Below are positions 35,476-46,115 of a stretch of 64,000 bases of DNA, in pieces. Below the pieces are notes generated by a model. The model ran no database searches. It was not told the origin of the DNA and saw nothing but the letters and a program-made list of their open reading frames with translations. The translations under genes were made by a program, and so were the position numbers. The DNA is from Polynucleobacter meluiroseus. GTDB taxonomy: Bacteria > Pseudomonadota > Gammaproteobacteria > Burkholderiales > Burkholderiaceae. The DNA is taken from contig CAMCUP010000004.1 in the NCBI GenBank assembly GCA_945878885.1, positions 1-64,000 on the forward strand, written 5' to 3'. The stretch's first letter is position 1; each line of letters opens with the position of its first letter.

Positions 35476-36570
35476 ATGTCTTTAAAATGTGGCATCGTCG
35501 GCCTGCCCAATGTCGGCAAATCAACTCTATTTAATGCGCTTACCAAAGCTGGTATTGCGGCAGAAAATTACCCTTTTTGCACCATCGAGCCCAATGTAGG
35601 CATTGTCGAAGTGCCCGATCGTCGCTTGCAAGGGCTAGCGACGATAGTTGTGCCAGAGCGTATCTTGCCGGCGGTAGTCGAATTTGTCGACATTGCTGGC
35701 CTAGTAGCGGGGGCCTCAAAAGGCGAGGGCTTAGGCAATCAATTTTTAGCTAATATTCGCGAGACCGATGCCATTACCCATGTAGTGCGTTGTTTTGAAG
35801 ATGCAAATGTGGTTCACGTGGCGGGCAAGATTGATCCGATTTCCGATATCGAGGTGATCGATACCGAATTGGCTTTATCTGACTTAGCAACAGTCGAAAA
35901 AACCCTTAATCGCTCGAGTAAAGCAGCAAAATCGGGCAATGACAAAGAGGCAGCTGCACTAGTTGCAGTATTAACTAAAGTTCAGGCTCAGCTTGATTTA
36001 GCTAAGCCAGTACGCAGCATGGTATTAAGCGAGGATGAAAAAGCGCTTATAAAACCAATGTGTTTAATCACCGCCAAGCCGGCCATGTATGTTGCTAATG
36101 TCAAAGAAAATGGGTTTGAAAATAATCCTTATTTAGACGCTGTTAAAAATCATGCGGCTAAAGATGGTGCGCCGGTAGTGGCAGTGTGCGCAGCGATAGA
36201 GGCAGAAATTGCCGATTTAGATGAGGCAGATAAAACCGAATTTTTGACTGACCTTGGCATGAGTGAACCTGGCTTAGATCGGGTGATTCGTGCGGCATAT
36301 TCTCTATTAGGCTTGCATACCTATTTCACTGCTGGTGTGAAAGAGGTGCGCGCTTGGACAATCGCTGTGGGCGCTACTGCTCCCCAAGCAGCAGGGGTAA
36401 TTCATACCGATTTTGAGCGTGGATTTATTCGGGCACAAACCATTTCTTTCGCTGACTTCATCCAATATAAGGGTGAGGCTGGCGCCAAAGAGGCTGGCAA
36501 AATGCGCGCTGAAGGCAAAGAGTATGTCGTTAAAGATGGCGATGTACTGAATTTTCTCTTTAACGTTTAA
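35476..36570 (+). CDS. ychF: Ribosome-associated ATPase YchF
   Basis: YchF is an Obg-family P-loop protein that prefers ATP and binds ribosomes. The 364-residue protein has the P-loop GLPNVGKST (9-17), the [20 protein letters not shown] switch region and the C-terminal TGS domain ([15 protein letters not shown]). The frame is open upstream to 35401, but the ATG at 35476 is the family start. Its end overlaps that of the convergent trpC by four bases. Confidence 0.96.
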   Translation: MSLKCGIVGLPNVGKSTLFNALTKAGIAAENYPFCTIEPNVGIVEVPDRRLQGLATIVVPERILPAVVEFVDIAGLVAGASKGEGLGNQFLANIRETDAITHVVRCFEDANVVHVAGKIDPISDIEVIDTELALSDLATVEKTLNRSSKAAKSGNDKEAAALVAVLTKVQAQLDLAKPVRSMVLSEDEKALIKPMCLITAKPAMYVANVKENGFENNPYLDAVKNHAAKDGAPVVAVCAAIEAEIADLDEADKTEFLTDLGMSEPGLDRVIRAAYSLLGLHTYFTAGVKEVRAWTIAVGATAPQAAGVIHTDFERGFIRAQTISFADFIQYKGEAGAKEAGKMRAEGKEYVVKDGDVLNFLFNV

Positions 36571-37370
36571 GTAAATAATTGGCTTAGGGCAACACCTGGT
36601 TGGGGTGCCCGCATAAAAGCCTCGCCAACTAGAAACGCATTCACTCGATTGGCTCTCATCAGCTCTACGTCACAGCGCTGCAAAATTCCCGACTCGGTCA
36701 CAATGCGCTTGTCGCTAGGAATATTAGGAAGCAAATCGAGTGTCGTTTGCAAAGACACATGAAATGTTTTTAAGTTGCGATTATTAATTCCCAATAAAGG
36801 CGTTTTTAGTTGCAAGGCTAAATCAAGCTCAGCACCATTGTGTACCTCAACTAAGACATCGAGCCCTAATTCGTGTGCACAAGATTCTAAATCTTGCATT
36901 TGTTTAAGGTCTAATGCTGCCACGATGAGTAAAATGGCATCGGCACCCATTGCTCTAGCTTCATAGACCTGATAAATATCAATAGTAAAATCTTTCCGTA
37001 AGACTGGTAAGGTACAGGCTGCCCGCGCTGTCTCAAGATAGGCGGTACAGCCTTGAAAATAATTAACATCAGTTAAAACCGATAAACAAGCGGCACCATG
37101 TTCTGCATACGATTTGGCAATTGCACTGGGATCAAAATTCTCTCGTAGTACCCCCTTGCTAGGGCTCGCTTTTTTTATTTCAGCAATGACAGCAGAACTG
37201 CCGGTCAAAATTGTATGTTCAATTGCTTGGGTAAAGCCGCGGGGCTGAAAGTCGGCATTACTTTGCTGGCGTTCGACTAGAGACCGCAATTGGGCAAGCG
37301 TAACAAGCGCTTGCGCAGTAAAGACTTCTTGGCGTTTAGTGGCCACAATCGTAGTGAGAATATCGCTCAT
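36567..37370 (-). CDS. trpC: Indole-3-glycerol phosphate synthase TrpC
   Basis: TrpC makes indole glycerol phosphate from CdRP in tryptophan synthesis. The 267-residue (beta/alpha)8 protein has [15 protein letters not shown] with the catalytic Glu and Lys, [18 protein letters not shown] and TESGI. It is a stand-alone enzyme, not fused to TrpF as in enterobacteria. It ends the trpE-G-D-C run; trpF, trpB and trpA are not in the window. Confidence 0.97.
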   Translation of the reverse strand: MSDILTTIVATKRQEVFTAQALVTLAQLRSLVERQQSNADFQPRGFTQAIEHTILTGSSAVIAEIKKASPSKGVLRENFDPSAIAKSYAEHGAACLSVLTDVNYFQGCTAYLETARAACTLPVLRKDFTIDIYQVYEARAMGADAILLIVAALDLKQMQDLESCAHELGLDVLVEVHNGAELDLALQLKTPLLGINNRNLKTFHVSLQTTLDLLPNIPSDKRIVTESGILQRCDVELMRANRVNAFLVGEAFMRAPQPGVALSQLFT

Positions 37371-37388
37371 AATAAATTGAACTAATAC

Positions 37389-38435
37389 TTAATTAGTGTT
37401 CTGCGTGGCAGTCACAAAAGCAGCCAGCTTATTTTGTGCCGCCCCAGTAGCAATCATTGTTTGCGCCAAGATAAAACCACTAGCGATATCGGGCACACAG
37501 TCTGCCGCATAAAGTGTAGCCCCTGCATTCAGACAAACAATCTCGCGCGCAGCATAAAAATCAGCACTAGCAGTGGGGTCTAAAACACCCAAGATAATCG
37601 CTTTTGATTCAGCAGCATTAGCCACTTGAAAAGTACTTGTCGGTCGGAGTTTTAAACCAAATTCAGACGGATTAATTTCATACTCACGCACTTGACCATC
37701 TTTTAATTCGCCAATTAGGGTTGGTCCTTGCAAGGAAATTTCATCTAAGCCATCGCGACCATAGACAACTAAGGCGTGTTTCATGCCTAAATTTTGTAAG
37801 ACCCGAATTTGAATTCCGACTAAGTCTGGATGAAAAACACCCATCAGCATATGCTTAGCATTAGCAGGATTGGTAAGGGGTCCTAATATATTAAATATAG
37901 TGCGAACCCCTAATTCCTTTCTAACAGGACCAACATTTTTCATGGCAGGGTGGTGGTTTGGCGCAAACATAAAACCAGTCCCAAGGTTTTCAATGCATTG
38001 CGCTACTTGCGCTGGCGAAAGTTGTAAATTAACGCCGAGAGCTTCGAGTACATCGGCGCTACCCGATTTACTACTCACACTACGGTTTCCGTGTTTAGCA
38101 ATTTTTGCTCCAGCTGCTGCGGCTACAAACATAGCTGCTGTAGAAATATTAAAAGTTTGCGCGCCATCACCACCCGTGCCCACTACATCGACTAAATGAT
38201 CTGCTTGGGCAACTGCCACGGGCGTGACAAACTCACGCATCACTTGGGCAGCGGCCGTAATTTCGCCAACAGTTTCTTGCTTGGCACGCAAGGCAATCAA
38301 AAATCCTGTGGTTAGCACAGGCGAAAGTTCTCCTGCCATAATCAAGCGCATCATTGCCAGCATTTCGCCATGACTCAGTTCGCGCTGGTCAAGGCAGCGT
38401 TGGATAGCCTGTTGTGGTGTGATCGAAGAATTCAT
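37389..38435 (-). CDS. trpD: Anthranilate phosphoribosyltransferase TrpD
   Basis: TrpD joins anthranilate to PRPP. The 348-residue protein has the PRPP-binding [17 protein letters not shown] and the anthranilate region [21 protein letters not shown], plus ILGPLTNPA. It sits 18 bases after trpG and 18 before trpC. Confidence 0.97.
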   Translation of the reverse strand: MNSSITPQQAIQRCLDQRELSHGEMLAMMRLIMAGELSPVLTTGFLIALRAKQETVGEITAAAQVMREFVTPVAVAQADHLVDVVGTGGDGAQTFNISTAAMFVAAAAGAKIAKHGNRSVSSKSGSADVLEALGVNLQLSPAQVAQCIENLGTGFMFAPNHHPAMKNVGPVRKELGVRTIFNILGPLTNPANAKHMLMGVFHPDLVGIQIRVLQNLGMKHALVVYGRDGLDEISLQGPTLIGELKDGQVREYEINPSEFGLKLRPTSTFQVANAAESKAIILGVLDPTASADFYAAREIVCLNAGATLYAADCVPDIASGFILAQTMIATGAAQNKLAAFVTATQNTN

Positions 38436-38453
38436 CTAGGTTTACTTAAATAG

Positions 38454-39023
38454 TTAAGCGCTAAGCCGTAAAAAGTTTTTTAAAAGGGCATGGCCTTGCT
38501 CCGACAAGATTGATTCAGGATGAAATTGCACCCCTTCAATTAAATGTTCGCGATGTCGTACTCCCATAATTTCGCTATCGGCCGACTCGGCAGTAATTTC
38601 TAAGCATTGCGGTAGAGTTGATCTTTCAATGGCTAGGGAGTGATAACGGGTGACGGTAAAGGGGTTAGGCAAATTAGAAAAAACGCCAGCACTAGTATGG
38701 TGAATTAAGTCGGTTTTACCATGCATCACTTTTTGTGCCCGAATCACCTTGCCACCAAATGCCTCGCCAATGGCTTGATGACCAAGACAGACACCTAGAA
38801 TTGGAATTTTGCCCGCATAGGCTTGGATGGTCGCAACTGAAATACCTGCTTCATTAGGGCTACAAGGCCCAGGCGAAATACAAATCCGCTTTGCTCCTGT
38901 TTGCGCGATATCAGCGATACTAATTTCATCATTACGCACGACCCTTACTTCTTCACCCAATTCAGCAAAGTACTGCACCAAGTTATAGGTAAATGAATCG
39001 TAGTTATCAATCATCAAGAGCAT
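38454..39023 (-). CDS. trpG: Anthranilate synthase, glutamine amidotransferase subunit TrpG
   Basis: TrpG supplies ammonia to TrpE. The 189-residue class I amidotransferase has the nucleophile elbow GVCLGHQ and the His/Glu pair in [10 protein letters not shown]. It starts [15 protein letters not shown], 17 bases inside the end of trpE. Members of this family often serve folate synthesis as PabA as well; no separate pabA is seen here. Confidence 0.96.
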   Translation of the reverse strand: MLLMIDNYDSFTYNLVQYFAELGEEVRVVRNDEISIADIAQTGAKRICISPGPCSPNEAGISVATIQAYAGKIPILGVCLGHQAIGEAFGGKVIRAQKVMHGKTDLIHHTSAGVFSNLPNPFTVTRYHSLAIERSTLPQCLEITAESADSEIMGVRHREHLIEGVQFHPESILSEQGHALLKNFLRLSA

Positions 39024-40512
39024 TGAGACCCCCTTGGACTAAATCAGCTGCCATTAAAACTGCACGCGCTTTGGCTTCAGTTTCACGCCATTCTGAGTTT
39101 GGATCTGAATCGGCTACCACCCCAGCACCAGCTTGTGAATGGAGAACTCCATCACGAATAATGCCGGTTCGAATCGCAATCGCCACATCCATGTCGCCCG
39201 TAAAAGAAAGATAGCCAACTGCGCCACCATAGATACCACGTTTGACAATTTCCATTTCATCAATAATTTCCATCGCCCGTATCTTCGGGGCGCCTGATAA
39301 AGTACCGGCTGGAAAAGTAGCGCGGAGTACATCCATATTACTCATCCCCTTTTTTAAGGCGCCTTCGACTGAGCTCACAATGTGCTGTACGTGAGAGTAT
39401 TTTTCAATCACCATTGATTCAGTTACTTTAACCGTACCGGTTTGCGCAATGCGACCTACATCATTACGAGCTAGGTCGATTAGCATGACATGTTCGGCAA
39501 TTTCCTTAGGGTCTGCTAATAGCTCACGCGCTAAGCACTCGTCTTCTTCAGGTGTGGTGCCGCGTGGGCGTGTTCCAGCTAAAGGACGAATAGTGACTAT
39601 TTTTTTTGTGTCACGGGGTTCTTGGCGGACTAATATTTCGGGAGAAGAACCCACTACCTGAAAATCGCCAAAATCATAAAAATACATATAAGGCGATGGA
39701 TTTAAAGAGCGGAGTGCACGATATAGCTCGAGCGGTGAGTCGGTATAGGGTTTACTAATGCGTTGTCCAACGACGACTTGCATACAGTCGCCAGCTAAGA
39801 TGTACTCTTTAGTTTTGCCAATGGCTGCCTCAAAATCGGCTTGCTTAAATTTGCGGATTAATGTAGTTTTCTTACTTGCTCCTGATGGCCGCAGAGTAAT
39901 CGGCTTATCGAGTAGGCTACGTAATTCATGTAAGCGTTGCTGGGCCTGATCAAAGGCATTTGTTTGTGTGGGATCAGCATAAACAATCAGATAAATTCGT
40001 CCCAGTACATTATCAATCACCGCTAATTCTTCAGTGAGCAATAACTGAATATCAGGCAAACCTAACTCATCGGGTAATTGATGTTGCGCTAAGCGGGGCT
40101 CAATATAGCGCACAGTATCGTAAGCAAAGTAACCTGCTAAGCCACCGCAAAAGCGCGGCAACCCTGGTTTTAAAGCAACCTTGAAGCGCTTGAAATAACT
40201 ATCGATAAAGTCTAATGGATTGTCGTAGTTGGTTTCTACAACCTCGCCATTCGTCATAATTTGCGTAATGGGTTGTCGGGGGCTACCAACCGTTTTAAGC
40301 AAGGTTTTTGCGGGTAAGCCGATAAAAGAAAAGCGTCCAAAACGTTCGCCTCCAATCACCGACTCTAAGAGGTAAGAATTTTTTTGGCCACAAGCCTGAG
40401 TAAGCTTAAGGTACAAGGAAACTGGTGTCTCTAGATCTGCAAGGACTTCTTCAATTACTGGAATACGATTAAAACCCGCCTGCGCTAAGGAGAGAAATTC
40501 GGTCTTTTGCAT
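39007..40512 (-). CDS. trpE: Anthranilate synthase component I TrpE
   Basis: TrpE converts chorismate to anthranilate using ammonia from TrpG. The 501-residue protein has the N-terminal feedback site ([20 protein letters not shown], where LLES contacts tryptophan) and the chorismate domain with [21 protein letters not shown] and [12 protein letters not shown]. The ATG at 40512 shares its A with the TAA stop of rpe (TAATG), pointing to coupling. An in-frame codon further upstream lies inside rpe and is not needed. Confidence 0.97.
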   Translation of the reverse strand: MQKTEFLSLAQAGFNRIPVIEEVLADLETPVSLYLKLTQACGQKNSYLLESVIGGERFGRFSFIGLPAKTLLKTVGSPRQPITQIMTNGEVVETNYDNPLDFIDSYFKRFKVALKPGLPRFCGGLAGYFAYDTVRYIEPRLAQHQLPDELGLPDIQLLLTEELAVIDNVLGRIYLIVYADPTQTNAFDQAQQRLHELRSLLDKPITLRPSGASKKTTLIRKFKQADFEAAIGKTKEYILAGDCMQVVVGQRISKPYTDSPLELYRALRSLNPSPYMYFYDFGDFQVVGSSPEILVRQEPRDTKKIVTIRPLAGTRPRGTTPEEDECLARELLADPKEIAEHVMLIDLARNDVGRIAQTGTVKVTESMVIEKYSHVQHIVSSVEGALKKGMSNMDVLRATFPAGTLSGAPKIRAMEIIDEMEIVKRGIYGGAVGYLSFTGDMDVAIAIRTGIIRDGVLHSQAGAGVVADSDPNSEWRETEAKARAVLMAADLVQGGLNALDD

Positions 40513-41228
40513 TACTGCTGACCCAACGCTTGGGCACATTCATTGCGCATTGCTGTAATAATTTCAGGATAGTTTGGTTTGCCAAAAATAGCCGAGCCAG
40601 CCACAAAGGTATCGGCGCCCGCCGCTGCAATCGCCCCAATGTTATCCACTTTAATGCCGCCATCAACTTCAAGTCGGATGGGTTTATTGCTGGTGGTGAA
40701 GTGCTCGTTAAGTATTTTACGGACACGGCTAATTTTCCCTAAAGTGCTGGGGATGAACCCTTGTCCTCCAAAACCAGGGTTAACTGACATCAATAACACC
40801 AAGTCAATTAGCCCCAAAAATGGCAAGAGGATTTCTATTGGGGTGGCTGGATTTAAAACTAAACCAGCTTGACAGCCGTTGGCACGGATGAGTTGCAGAG
40901 TTTTTGCCACATCGGCACTAGCTTCAGGATGAAAACTGATGAGATTAGCCCCCGCTTTTGCAAAATCGGGAATGATGCGATCCACTGGCTCGATCATGAG
41001 GTGGACATCGATCATGACCGGCTGACCGCCTTTTTGGGCATAGGGGCGTATAGCCTCACAAACTAAGGGGCCAATAGTTAAATTGGGTACAAAGTGATTG
41101 TCCATTACATCGAAGTGAATCCAGTCAGCCCCCCCCTTTAAAACGGCCTGAACCTCGGCTCCAAGGCAGGCAAAATCAGCCGATAAAATCGACGGGGCAA
41201 TGAAGAGTGGGTTAATTTGACTAGCCAT
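40512..41228 (-). CDS. rpe: Ribulose-phosphate 3-epimerase
   Basis: Rpe interconverts ribulose 5-phosphate and xylulose 5-phosphate. The 238-residue (beta/alpha)8 protein has [31 protein letters not shown] and EVDGGI, with metal-binding His and Asp residues. It heads the trp run. In Burkholderia and Ralstonia a phosphoglycolate phosphatase gene normally lies between rpe and trpE; here the two touch. Confidence 0.96.
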   Translation of the reverse strand: MASQINPLFIAPSILSADFACLGAEVQAVLKGGADWIHFDVMDNHFVPNLTIGPLVCEAIRPYAQKGGQPVMIDVHLMIEPVDRIIPDFAKAGANLISFHPEASADVAKTLQLIRANGCQAGLVLNPATPIEILLPFLGLIDLVLLMSVNPGFGGQGFIPSTLGKISRVRKILNEHFTTSNKPIRLEVDGGIKVDNIGAIAAAGADTFVAGSAIFGKPNYPEIITAMRNECAQALGQQ

Positions 41229-41277
41229 CCCTAGATTCTAGCTTGCAGTTGGTCCAAGGATAGAGCAGAATTCGTGC

Positions 41278-41652
41278 ATGAAGACTCATGAAATCAGTAT
41301 TACCGTGCGAACCCAGTATTTGCCCGAACAATCCGACCCTGATAATCGGCAGTTTGCCTTTGCTTACACCATTACGATTCGTAATCGTGGCCAAACCAGT
41401 GTGCAATTGATTGCGCGCCATTGGTTTATTACAGATGGTGATAGCGATGTACAGGAAGTACGGGGTTTAGGTGTAGTTGGCCAGCAACCCCTTTTACGCG
41501 CTGGTGAACAGTTTGAATACACCAGTTGGGCCACTTTGCCAACCCCCGCAGGCACAATGCGTGGGGAGTATTTCTGCGTTACCGAGGAGGCCCAGTTTTT
41601 TCAAGCGCCTATCCCTGAGTTTGCGCTAGTGATGCCTCGAACCTTGCATTAA
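41278..41652 (+). CDS. apaG: ApaG (Co2+/Mg2+ efflux-associated FN3-like protein)
   Basis: ApaG is a small beta-sandwich protein of unclear function, linked by genetics to cobalt and magnesium. The 124-residue product contains the family signature FAYTITIRNRG, LIARHWFITDGD and VVGQQPLL, and GTMRGEYFCVTEEA. It diverges from rpe with a 49-base gap. Confidence 0.95.
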   Translation: MKTHEISITVRTQYLPEQSDPDNRQFAFAYTITIRNRGQTSVQLIARHWFITDGDSDVQEVRGLGVVGQQPLLRAGEQFEYTSWATLPTPAGTMRGEYFCVTEEAQFFQAPIPEFALVMPRTLH

Positions 41653-41660
41653 TTTGGGGC

Positions 41661-41777
41661 CTAGTCTTTGCGCCCCGAGCCGGTCCAAAAAACAATGAAC
41701 AGCAAGAGGCAGAGGGCTAATAAGGCCTCCAGCAGAAATAACAACGTTGGGTATTCATCAAATAAATTAGCAAGCAT
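41661..41777 (-). CDS. Predicted 38-residue membrane microprotein
   Basis: An ATG at 41777 opens a 38-codon frame that ends with TAG at 41661. The peptide starts MLANLFDEYPTLLFL, has one hydrophobic helix of about 21 residues, and ends in the hydrophilic, charged WTGSGRKD. It fills the apaG-mltA gap almost exactly and shares the CATG of the divergent mltA start. The build (acidic N-terminus, helix, basic tail) resembles small inner-membrane proteins, and I have an unverified sense of similar peptides in other Burkholderiales. The upstream part of the same frame (to 42104) is open but overlaps mltA and is ignored. Function is unknown. Confidence 0.5.
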   Translation of the reverse strand: MLANLFDEYPTLLFLLEALLALCLLLFIVFWTGSGRKD

Positions 41778-42918
41778 GGCATTTTTCAATTTCTTTAGTA
41801 TCTTAGCCTGTCTAGGGGTGTTACTGCTTTCGGCTTGTTCTTCGACCCCGCCTACTCGCCCAGTAATGGGCAATTTAAATACTAGTAGTAGTTCAACGGG
41901 TAGTTTGTCAAGCGCGCCATTTAAATCAGTGATTACGGGCTTTAAGGCAGTCGACTGGCAGCAAATTGCTGGTTGGCAAACGGATGATTTAAGGCAGGCT
42001 TGGCCAGCATGGTTAAAAAGTTGTGAAGCTTTGCGTAAACGCAAAAGTGAACTGCAATGGGCGCAAGTTTGCGCTCGGGCAGAAACACTTGCCCCGCAAG
42101 ACACGCCGGCAATTAGACGCTATTTTGAAAACTATTTTCAAGCCTATGAAACTTATGCTTTAAATAATAATAATAATTCAGGCTTAGTTACAGGTTATTA
42201 CGAGCCAATTATGGATGGTTCCCGCCAGCGTATCCCAGCATTTACTGTACCCTTATATGCTTATCCAAAAGCGTGGCAGAGCGCGAAACCTAATCCTGCT
42301 CCTACGCGAGCTGAATTAATTAAGTCAAATAACTTAATAGGTAGCGAATTAGTCTGGGTGCAAGATCCAGTAGCAGCTGCATTTATGCAAATTCAAGGTT
42401 CAGGCAAGATTCGTTTAAACGATGGTCAAGTATTACGCTTAGGTTTTGCTGGCACAAACGATCAGCCTTTTAAATCATTTGCCCAATGGTTATTAAATCA
42501 AGGACTCATCACTCGTGGCGAAGCAACGATGCAAGGTATTCAACAATGGGCACGTAATAATCCCAACCGCGTTGAGGAAATGCTAAATGCCAACCCGCGC
42601 TTTGTGTTCTTTAAACTTTTACCAAGTAACGGGGCTGCCGACCTTGGTCCAATTGGCGCATTGGGAGTGTCGTTGACAGCTGAGCGCAGCATAGCAGTTG
42701 ACCCACGGGCCTTACCACTAGGTGCCCCAGTGTTTTTGGCCACTACCGAGCCAGCAAGTTCACAAACCTTACAGCGCTTAGTCATGGCGCAAGATACGGG
42801 TACAGCGATTGTTGGTGCAGTGCGGGCAGATTATTTCTGGGGCAGCGGTGATGGTGCTGGAGAAAGAGCCGGACGGATGAAACAAGCAGGTCGAGCTTGG
42901 CTTTTATTGCCCCGTTAA
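41776..42918 (+). CDS. mltA: Membrane-bound lytic murein transglycosylase A
   Basis: Outer-membrane lipoprotein that cleaves peptidoglycan glycan strands with 1,6-anhydro ring formation. The 380-residue protein has a lipoprotein signal with lipobox LLSAC (Cys21), the MltA domain (GLVTGYYEPIMDG, FMQIQGSGKIRLNDG) and the C-terminal 3D domain with the catalytic Asp in VMAQDTGTAIVG. The ATG at 41776 begins the signal peptide; the frame is open to 41668 but that part is antisense to the 38-residue gene. Its stop overlaps that of the convergent M20 gene by four bases. Confidence 0.95.
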   Translation: MAFFNFFSILACLGVLLLSACSSTPPTRPVMGNLNTSSSSTGSLSSAPFKSVITGFKAVDWQQIAGWQTDDLRQAWPAWLKSCEALRKRKSELQWAQVCARAETLAPQDTPAIRRYFENYFQAYETYALNNNNNSGLVTGYYEPIMDGSRQRIPAFTVPLYAYPKAWQSAKPNPAPTRAELIKSNNLIGSELVWVQDPVAAAFMQIQGSGKIRLNDGQVLRLGFAGTNDQPFKSFAQWLLNQGLITRGEATMQGIQQWARNNPNRVEEMLNANPRFVFFKLLPSNGAADLGPIGALGVSLTAERSIAVDPRALPLGAPVFLATTEPASSQTLQRLVMAQDTGTAIVGAVRADYFWGSGDGAGERAGRMKQAGRAWLLLPR

Positions 42919-44105
42919 GCCAAAAAACGTTGCGCTAGCTTAACCCAGTAATTAACGCCTACTGGAATTAATGAGTCGTTAAAGTCGTAGGATGGATTAT
43001 GTAAATGACACGGCCCCATACCGTGGCCAACAGCGCGGTGATCACCATCGCCATTACCCAGGAAAACATAACAACCAGGTTTTTCTAAAACCATAAAAGC
43101 AAAATCTTCTGCACCCATGGTGGGATCAATCTGCGCATCGACATGCCCAGCGCCAACTAGATCGGTCATTACACTCACTGCAAAATCAACTTCTTGTTGA
43201 TGATTAATCAGCGGTGGGTAGCTACGGATAAATTCAATTTTTGCGCTACAGCCAAAGGCGCTTACCACACCCTGGGTAATTTCACGTAATCGCGTTTCAA
43301 TGAGATCAAGCACCTCGAGTGTGAAGGTGCGTACTGTGCCACCAATAAAAGCACTATCAGGAATCACATTACTTGTTTCACCCGCATGGAATTGGGTAAT
43401 GGATAAAACTGCGGCATCAACCGGCTTTTTATTGCGGGTGATGATGCTTTGTAAGGCTTGAACTACATTAACGCCAGCTAGCACGGGATCAGCACTATTG
43501 TGCGGCAAGGCAGCATGCCCACCGCGGCCCTTAACAGTAATTTGAAAGGCGTTACTTGAGGCCATCATTGGGCCGGCGGTTACGCCAAAATCGCCCACAG
43601 GAATACCGGGCCAATTATGCAAACCAAAGACTGCATCACAAGGAAATTGTTTGAAGAGCCCATCTTTAATCATTTCACGAGCTCCACCGCCACCTTCTTC
43701 CGCGGGTTGAAAAATAAAAATAACACTACCCTTAAAGTCGCGGTGATTGGATAAATATTGGGCTGCACCTAAGAGCATGGCGGTATGGCCATCATGTCCA
43801 CAAGCATGCATCTTGCCAGGATGACGCGAGGCATGCGCAAAAGTATTATGTTCTTGCAATGGTAGTGCATCCATATCGGCGCGCAGACCAATCATTTTGC
43901 CGGGACCAAGTTCACCATCTAAACGACCAACTACACCCGTTTTGCCCATGCCACGAACAATGGGAATACCCCAGCTTGAAAGTGCCTCGGCAACCAAGTC
44001 AGAAGTTAGCTTTTCTTCAAAGCGCAGCTCTGGGTGAGCATGAAGATTGCGCCGAATAGCCTGTATCTCATCTGCGCAGCCAAGGATCTCTGGAAGTAGT
44101 TGCAT
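42915..44105 (-). CDS. M20D-family amidohydrolase (hippurate hydrolase-like)
   Basis: Cytoplasmic metal-dependent amidohydrolase, 396 residues. Family marks are RRNLHAHPEL, the di-metal site HACGHDGHTAMLLGAA, PAEEGGGGAREMI, and GRGGHAALPHNSADP of the dimerisation domain. Substrates of this group include N-acyl amino acids, hippurate and IAA-amino acids; the actual one is unknown. It sits between mltA and bioD with no sign of a shared operon. Confidence 0.92.
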   Translation of the reverse strand: MQLLPEILGCADEIQAIRRNLHAHPELRFEEKLTSDLVAEALSSWGIPIVRGMGKTGVVGRLDGELGPGKMIGLRADMDALPLQEHNTFAHASRHPGKMHACGHDGHTAMLLGAAQYLSNHRDFKGSVIFIFQPAEEGGGGAREMIKDGLFKQFPCDAVFGLHNWPGIPVGDFGVTAGPMMASSNAFQITVKGRGGHAALPHNSADPVLAGVNVVQALQSIITRNKKPVDAAVLSITQFHAGETSNVIPDSAFIGGTVRTFTLEVLDLIETRLREITQGVVSAFGCSAKIEFIRSYPPLINHQQEVDFAVSVMTDLVGAGHVDAQIDPTMGAEDFAFMVLEKPGCYVFLGNGDGDHRAVGHGMGPCHLHNPSYDFNDSLIPVGVNYWVKLAQRFLA

Positions 44106-44172
44106 AGTTTCATCTTAGCCGAAAGCAAATGACTATGCTTTTTTTAGCTTTTATTTAGGTAGTTTGGCTTAT

Positions 44173-44880
44173 TTAAGGCAAATTTAGCGACTTCATTGCA
44201 AATTCTAAGGCTGGCAAACTATAAGGAGCTGAGCTAATTTTTTTCAAAGCGGGAGGTAAATAATCAATTATCCCCAGTAAGGGCTCAGCAATACGTTCTT
44301 TTAAGCTAGCAATGTTCTCATGCAGTAAGGGCATTTGCGGATCTAAGGTATTAGCCACCCAACCCGCCAATTTAAGACCCCGTTGTTCAATTGCGGCTAC
44401 CGTGAGTAAAGCATGGTTAAGGCACCCAAGACGTAGGCCAACGACGAGAATGACGGGTAACTTGAGCGCCACAGCAAAATCGGCCAAATCAAATTCATCA
44501 CTGAATGGCACTAGAAAACCACCGGCACCTTCAACCACAACTGCGTCGACTTGCTGGCTTAATTGTTGATAGGCAGCTAGCATCGTAGCGAGATCAAGTT
44601 CGATACCAAGTTGTTTGGCTACTAAATGGGGTGCTGCTGCTTGGTCAAGTTGGTAGGGGCAGACTATTGTTGCTGGCAGAGAAAGAGTCGAAGCTAGCAT
44701 GAGTGTTTCTACATCTTCATTGGCTAACTGATTATTTTTATTACGATACATCCCTGCGGCTACTGGTTTAAAGCCTGCGACCCGTTGGTATTGTTGGCGT
44801 AAGCGCAAAATCATCGCACCTGCCACTAACGTTTTACCGATCTCGGTATCGGTACCAGTAATAAAGTAATGGCTAGCCAT
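44173..44880 (-). CDS. bioD: Dethiobiotin synthetase BioD
   Basis: BioD closes the ureido ring of dethiobiotin with CO2 and ATP. The 235-residue protein has the P-loop GTDTEIGKT (residues 8-16), GFKPVAAGM and VVEGAGGFLVPF. Its start overlaps the end of bioF by eight bases. It is the last gene of the bioA-F-D run. Confidence 0.95.
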   Translation of the reverse strand: MASHYFITGTDTEIGKTLVAGAMILRLRQQYQRVAGFKPVAAGMYRNKNNQLANEDVETLMLASTLSLPATIVCPYQLDQAAAPHLVAKQLGIELDLATMLAAYQQLSQQVDAVVVEGAGGFLVPFSDEFDLADFAVALKLPVILVVGLRLGCLNHALLTVAAIEQRGLKLAGWVANTLDPQMPLLHENIASLKERIAEPLLGIIDYLPPALKKISSAPYSLPALEFAMKSLNLP

Positions 44881-46114
44881 GTAATTTTTCTTTACTTGCC
44901 AACACCTTTAACTCAATCTGTTGCAAAGTGCTAATAAGTGCGCGCACTTCGACGACAGTGTGACTAGCTGAGAAAGTGACTCGCAAACGCGCGCTACCAT
45001 TTGGAACAGTAGGAGGCCGAATGGCAGGTATCCAGTAACCTGCCTCACTTAGCAATTGAGCTACCGCAAGTGCTACCCTATTTTCACCCAATATGATAGG
45101 TTGAATAGCAGTATTGGAAGACATTTTTTCCCAACTAGAAAACACCATTTCAGCCTGCCAAATAGCAATTAAGTTGTAAAGCTGTTGGCGCCGCTGCTTA
45201 CCTTCAGCCGAAGTAATCAGTTGCAGACTACTTAATAATGCATGTGCAATTGCGGGTGGTGTAGCTGTACTATAAATATAGGGGCGGGCTTTTTGTAAAA
45301 TAAATTCGATTAAAGTGCTTTCGCCGCAAATGAATGCGCCACTAATGCCGGCGGCCTTTCCGAGAGTGCCAATATAAATAAGGCGCTGTGAATGTAGATC
45401 AAGCGCTTCTAAAATGCCGCAGCCTTCTTCACCAAGTACGCCAAAACCATGTGCATCATCGACGATCAGCAGAGTATCGTATCGCTCAGCTAAAGCAAGT
45501 AATTCAGTTATTGGTGCTAAGTCGCCATCCATACTAAAGACACCATCAGTCACAATTATTTTGAGCGTTGCTGAGTCAAGTTTTAGCTTGTGTTCTAAAT
45601 CGAGCAGATCATGATGATCAAAGATGACGGTACTAGCCTTAGTTTGTGCTACTGCCAAGCGCACACCATCAATTAGCGAAGCATGATTGAGTTTGCCTGA
45701 ATAAATTGTCGTTGAGCCTTTGGCAGAATCATTTTCTAAACTTGCTAAAGCCGTAATGGCACTTAGGTTAGCCAAGTAACCAGTACAAAAAAATAAGGCT
45801 TTGGCATGGGGAATATACGGTGCCTGCAGGGTTGCTAAAGCACGCTCTAAGTTTTCATGGGCGATGCTGTGACCACTAATGAGATGTGATGCCCCGCTAC
45901 CTGCACCGTAGCGCTTTGCACCAGCGGCTAAGGCAGCAATTAAGTCAGGATGGTTGGCCAAACCTAAATAATCATTACTACAAAAGGCTTTTAAGCGTTG
46001 ACCATTTACTAAAGGAGATGTTTCGCAGGGTGAATCAGTTGTGCGTAGGCTGCGTCTTAAGAAGTCTTGATCAAGTTCGGTGAGGCGGGCTTGGGCTTTA
46101 TTTAAGGCGTACAT
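44873..46114 (-). CDS. bioF: 8-amino-7-oxononanoate synthase BioF
   Basis: PLP enzyme that condenses pimeloyl thioester with alanine. The 413-residue protein has SNDYLGLANHP near the start, VDDAHGFGVLGEEG, and the PLP Lys in IGTLGKAAGISGAFI. The gene starts one base after the bioA stop. Length and motifs are normal for the alpha-oxoamine synthase family. Confidence 0.95.
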   Translation of the reverse strand: MYALNKAQARLTELDQDFLRRSLRTTDSPCETSPLVNGQRLKAFCSNDYLGLANHPDLIAALAAGAKRYGAGSGASHLISGHSIAHENLERALATLQAPYIPHAKALFFCTGYLANLSAITALASLENDSAKGSTTIYSGKLNHASLIDGVRLAVAQTKASTVIFDHHDLLDLEHKLKLDSATLKIIVTDGVFSMDGDLAPITELLALAERYDTLLIVDDAHGFGVLGEEGCGILEALDLHSQRLIYIGTLGKAAGISGAFICGESTLIEFILQKARPYIYSTATPPAIAHALLSSLQLITSAEGKQRRQQLYNLIAIWQAEMVFSSWEKMSSNTAIQPIILGENRVALAVAQLLSEAGYWIPAIRPPTVPNGSARLRVTFSASHTVVEVRALISTLQQIELKVLASKEKLHG

Positions 46115-46115
46115 A

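Noticed and set aside
41778..42104. The upstream part of the minus-strand frame that ends in the 38-residue gene
   Set aside because: It is antisense to mltA and not protein-like; only the part after the ATG at 41777 has a sensible membrane layout.
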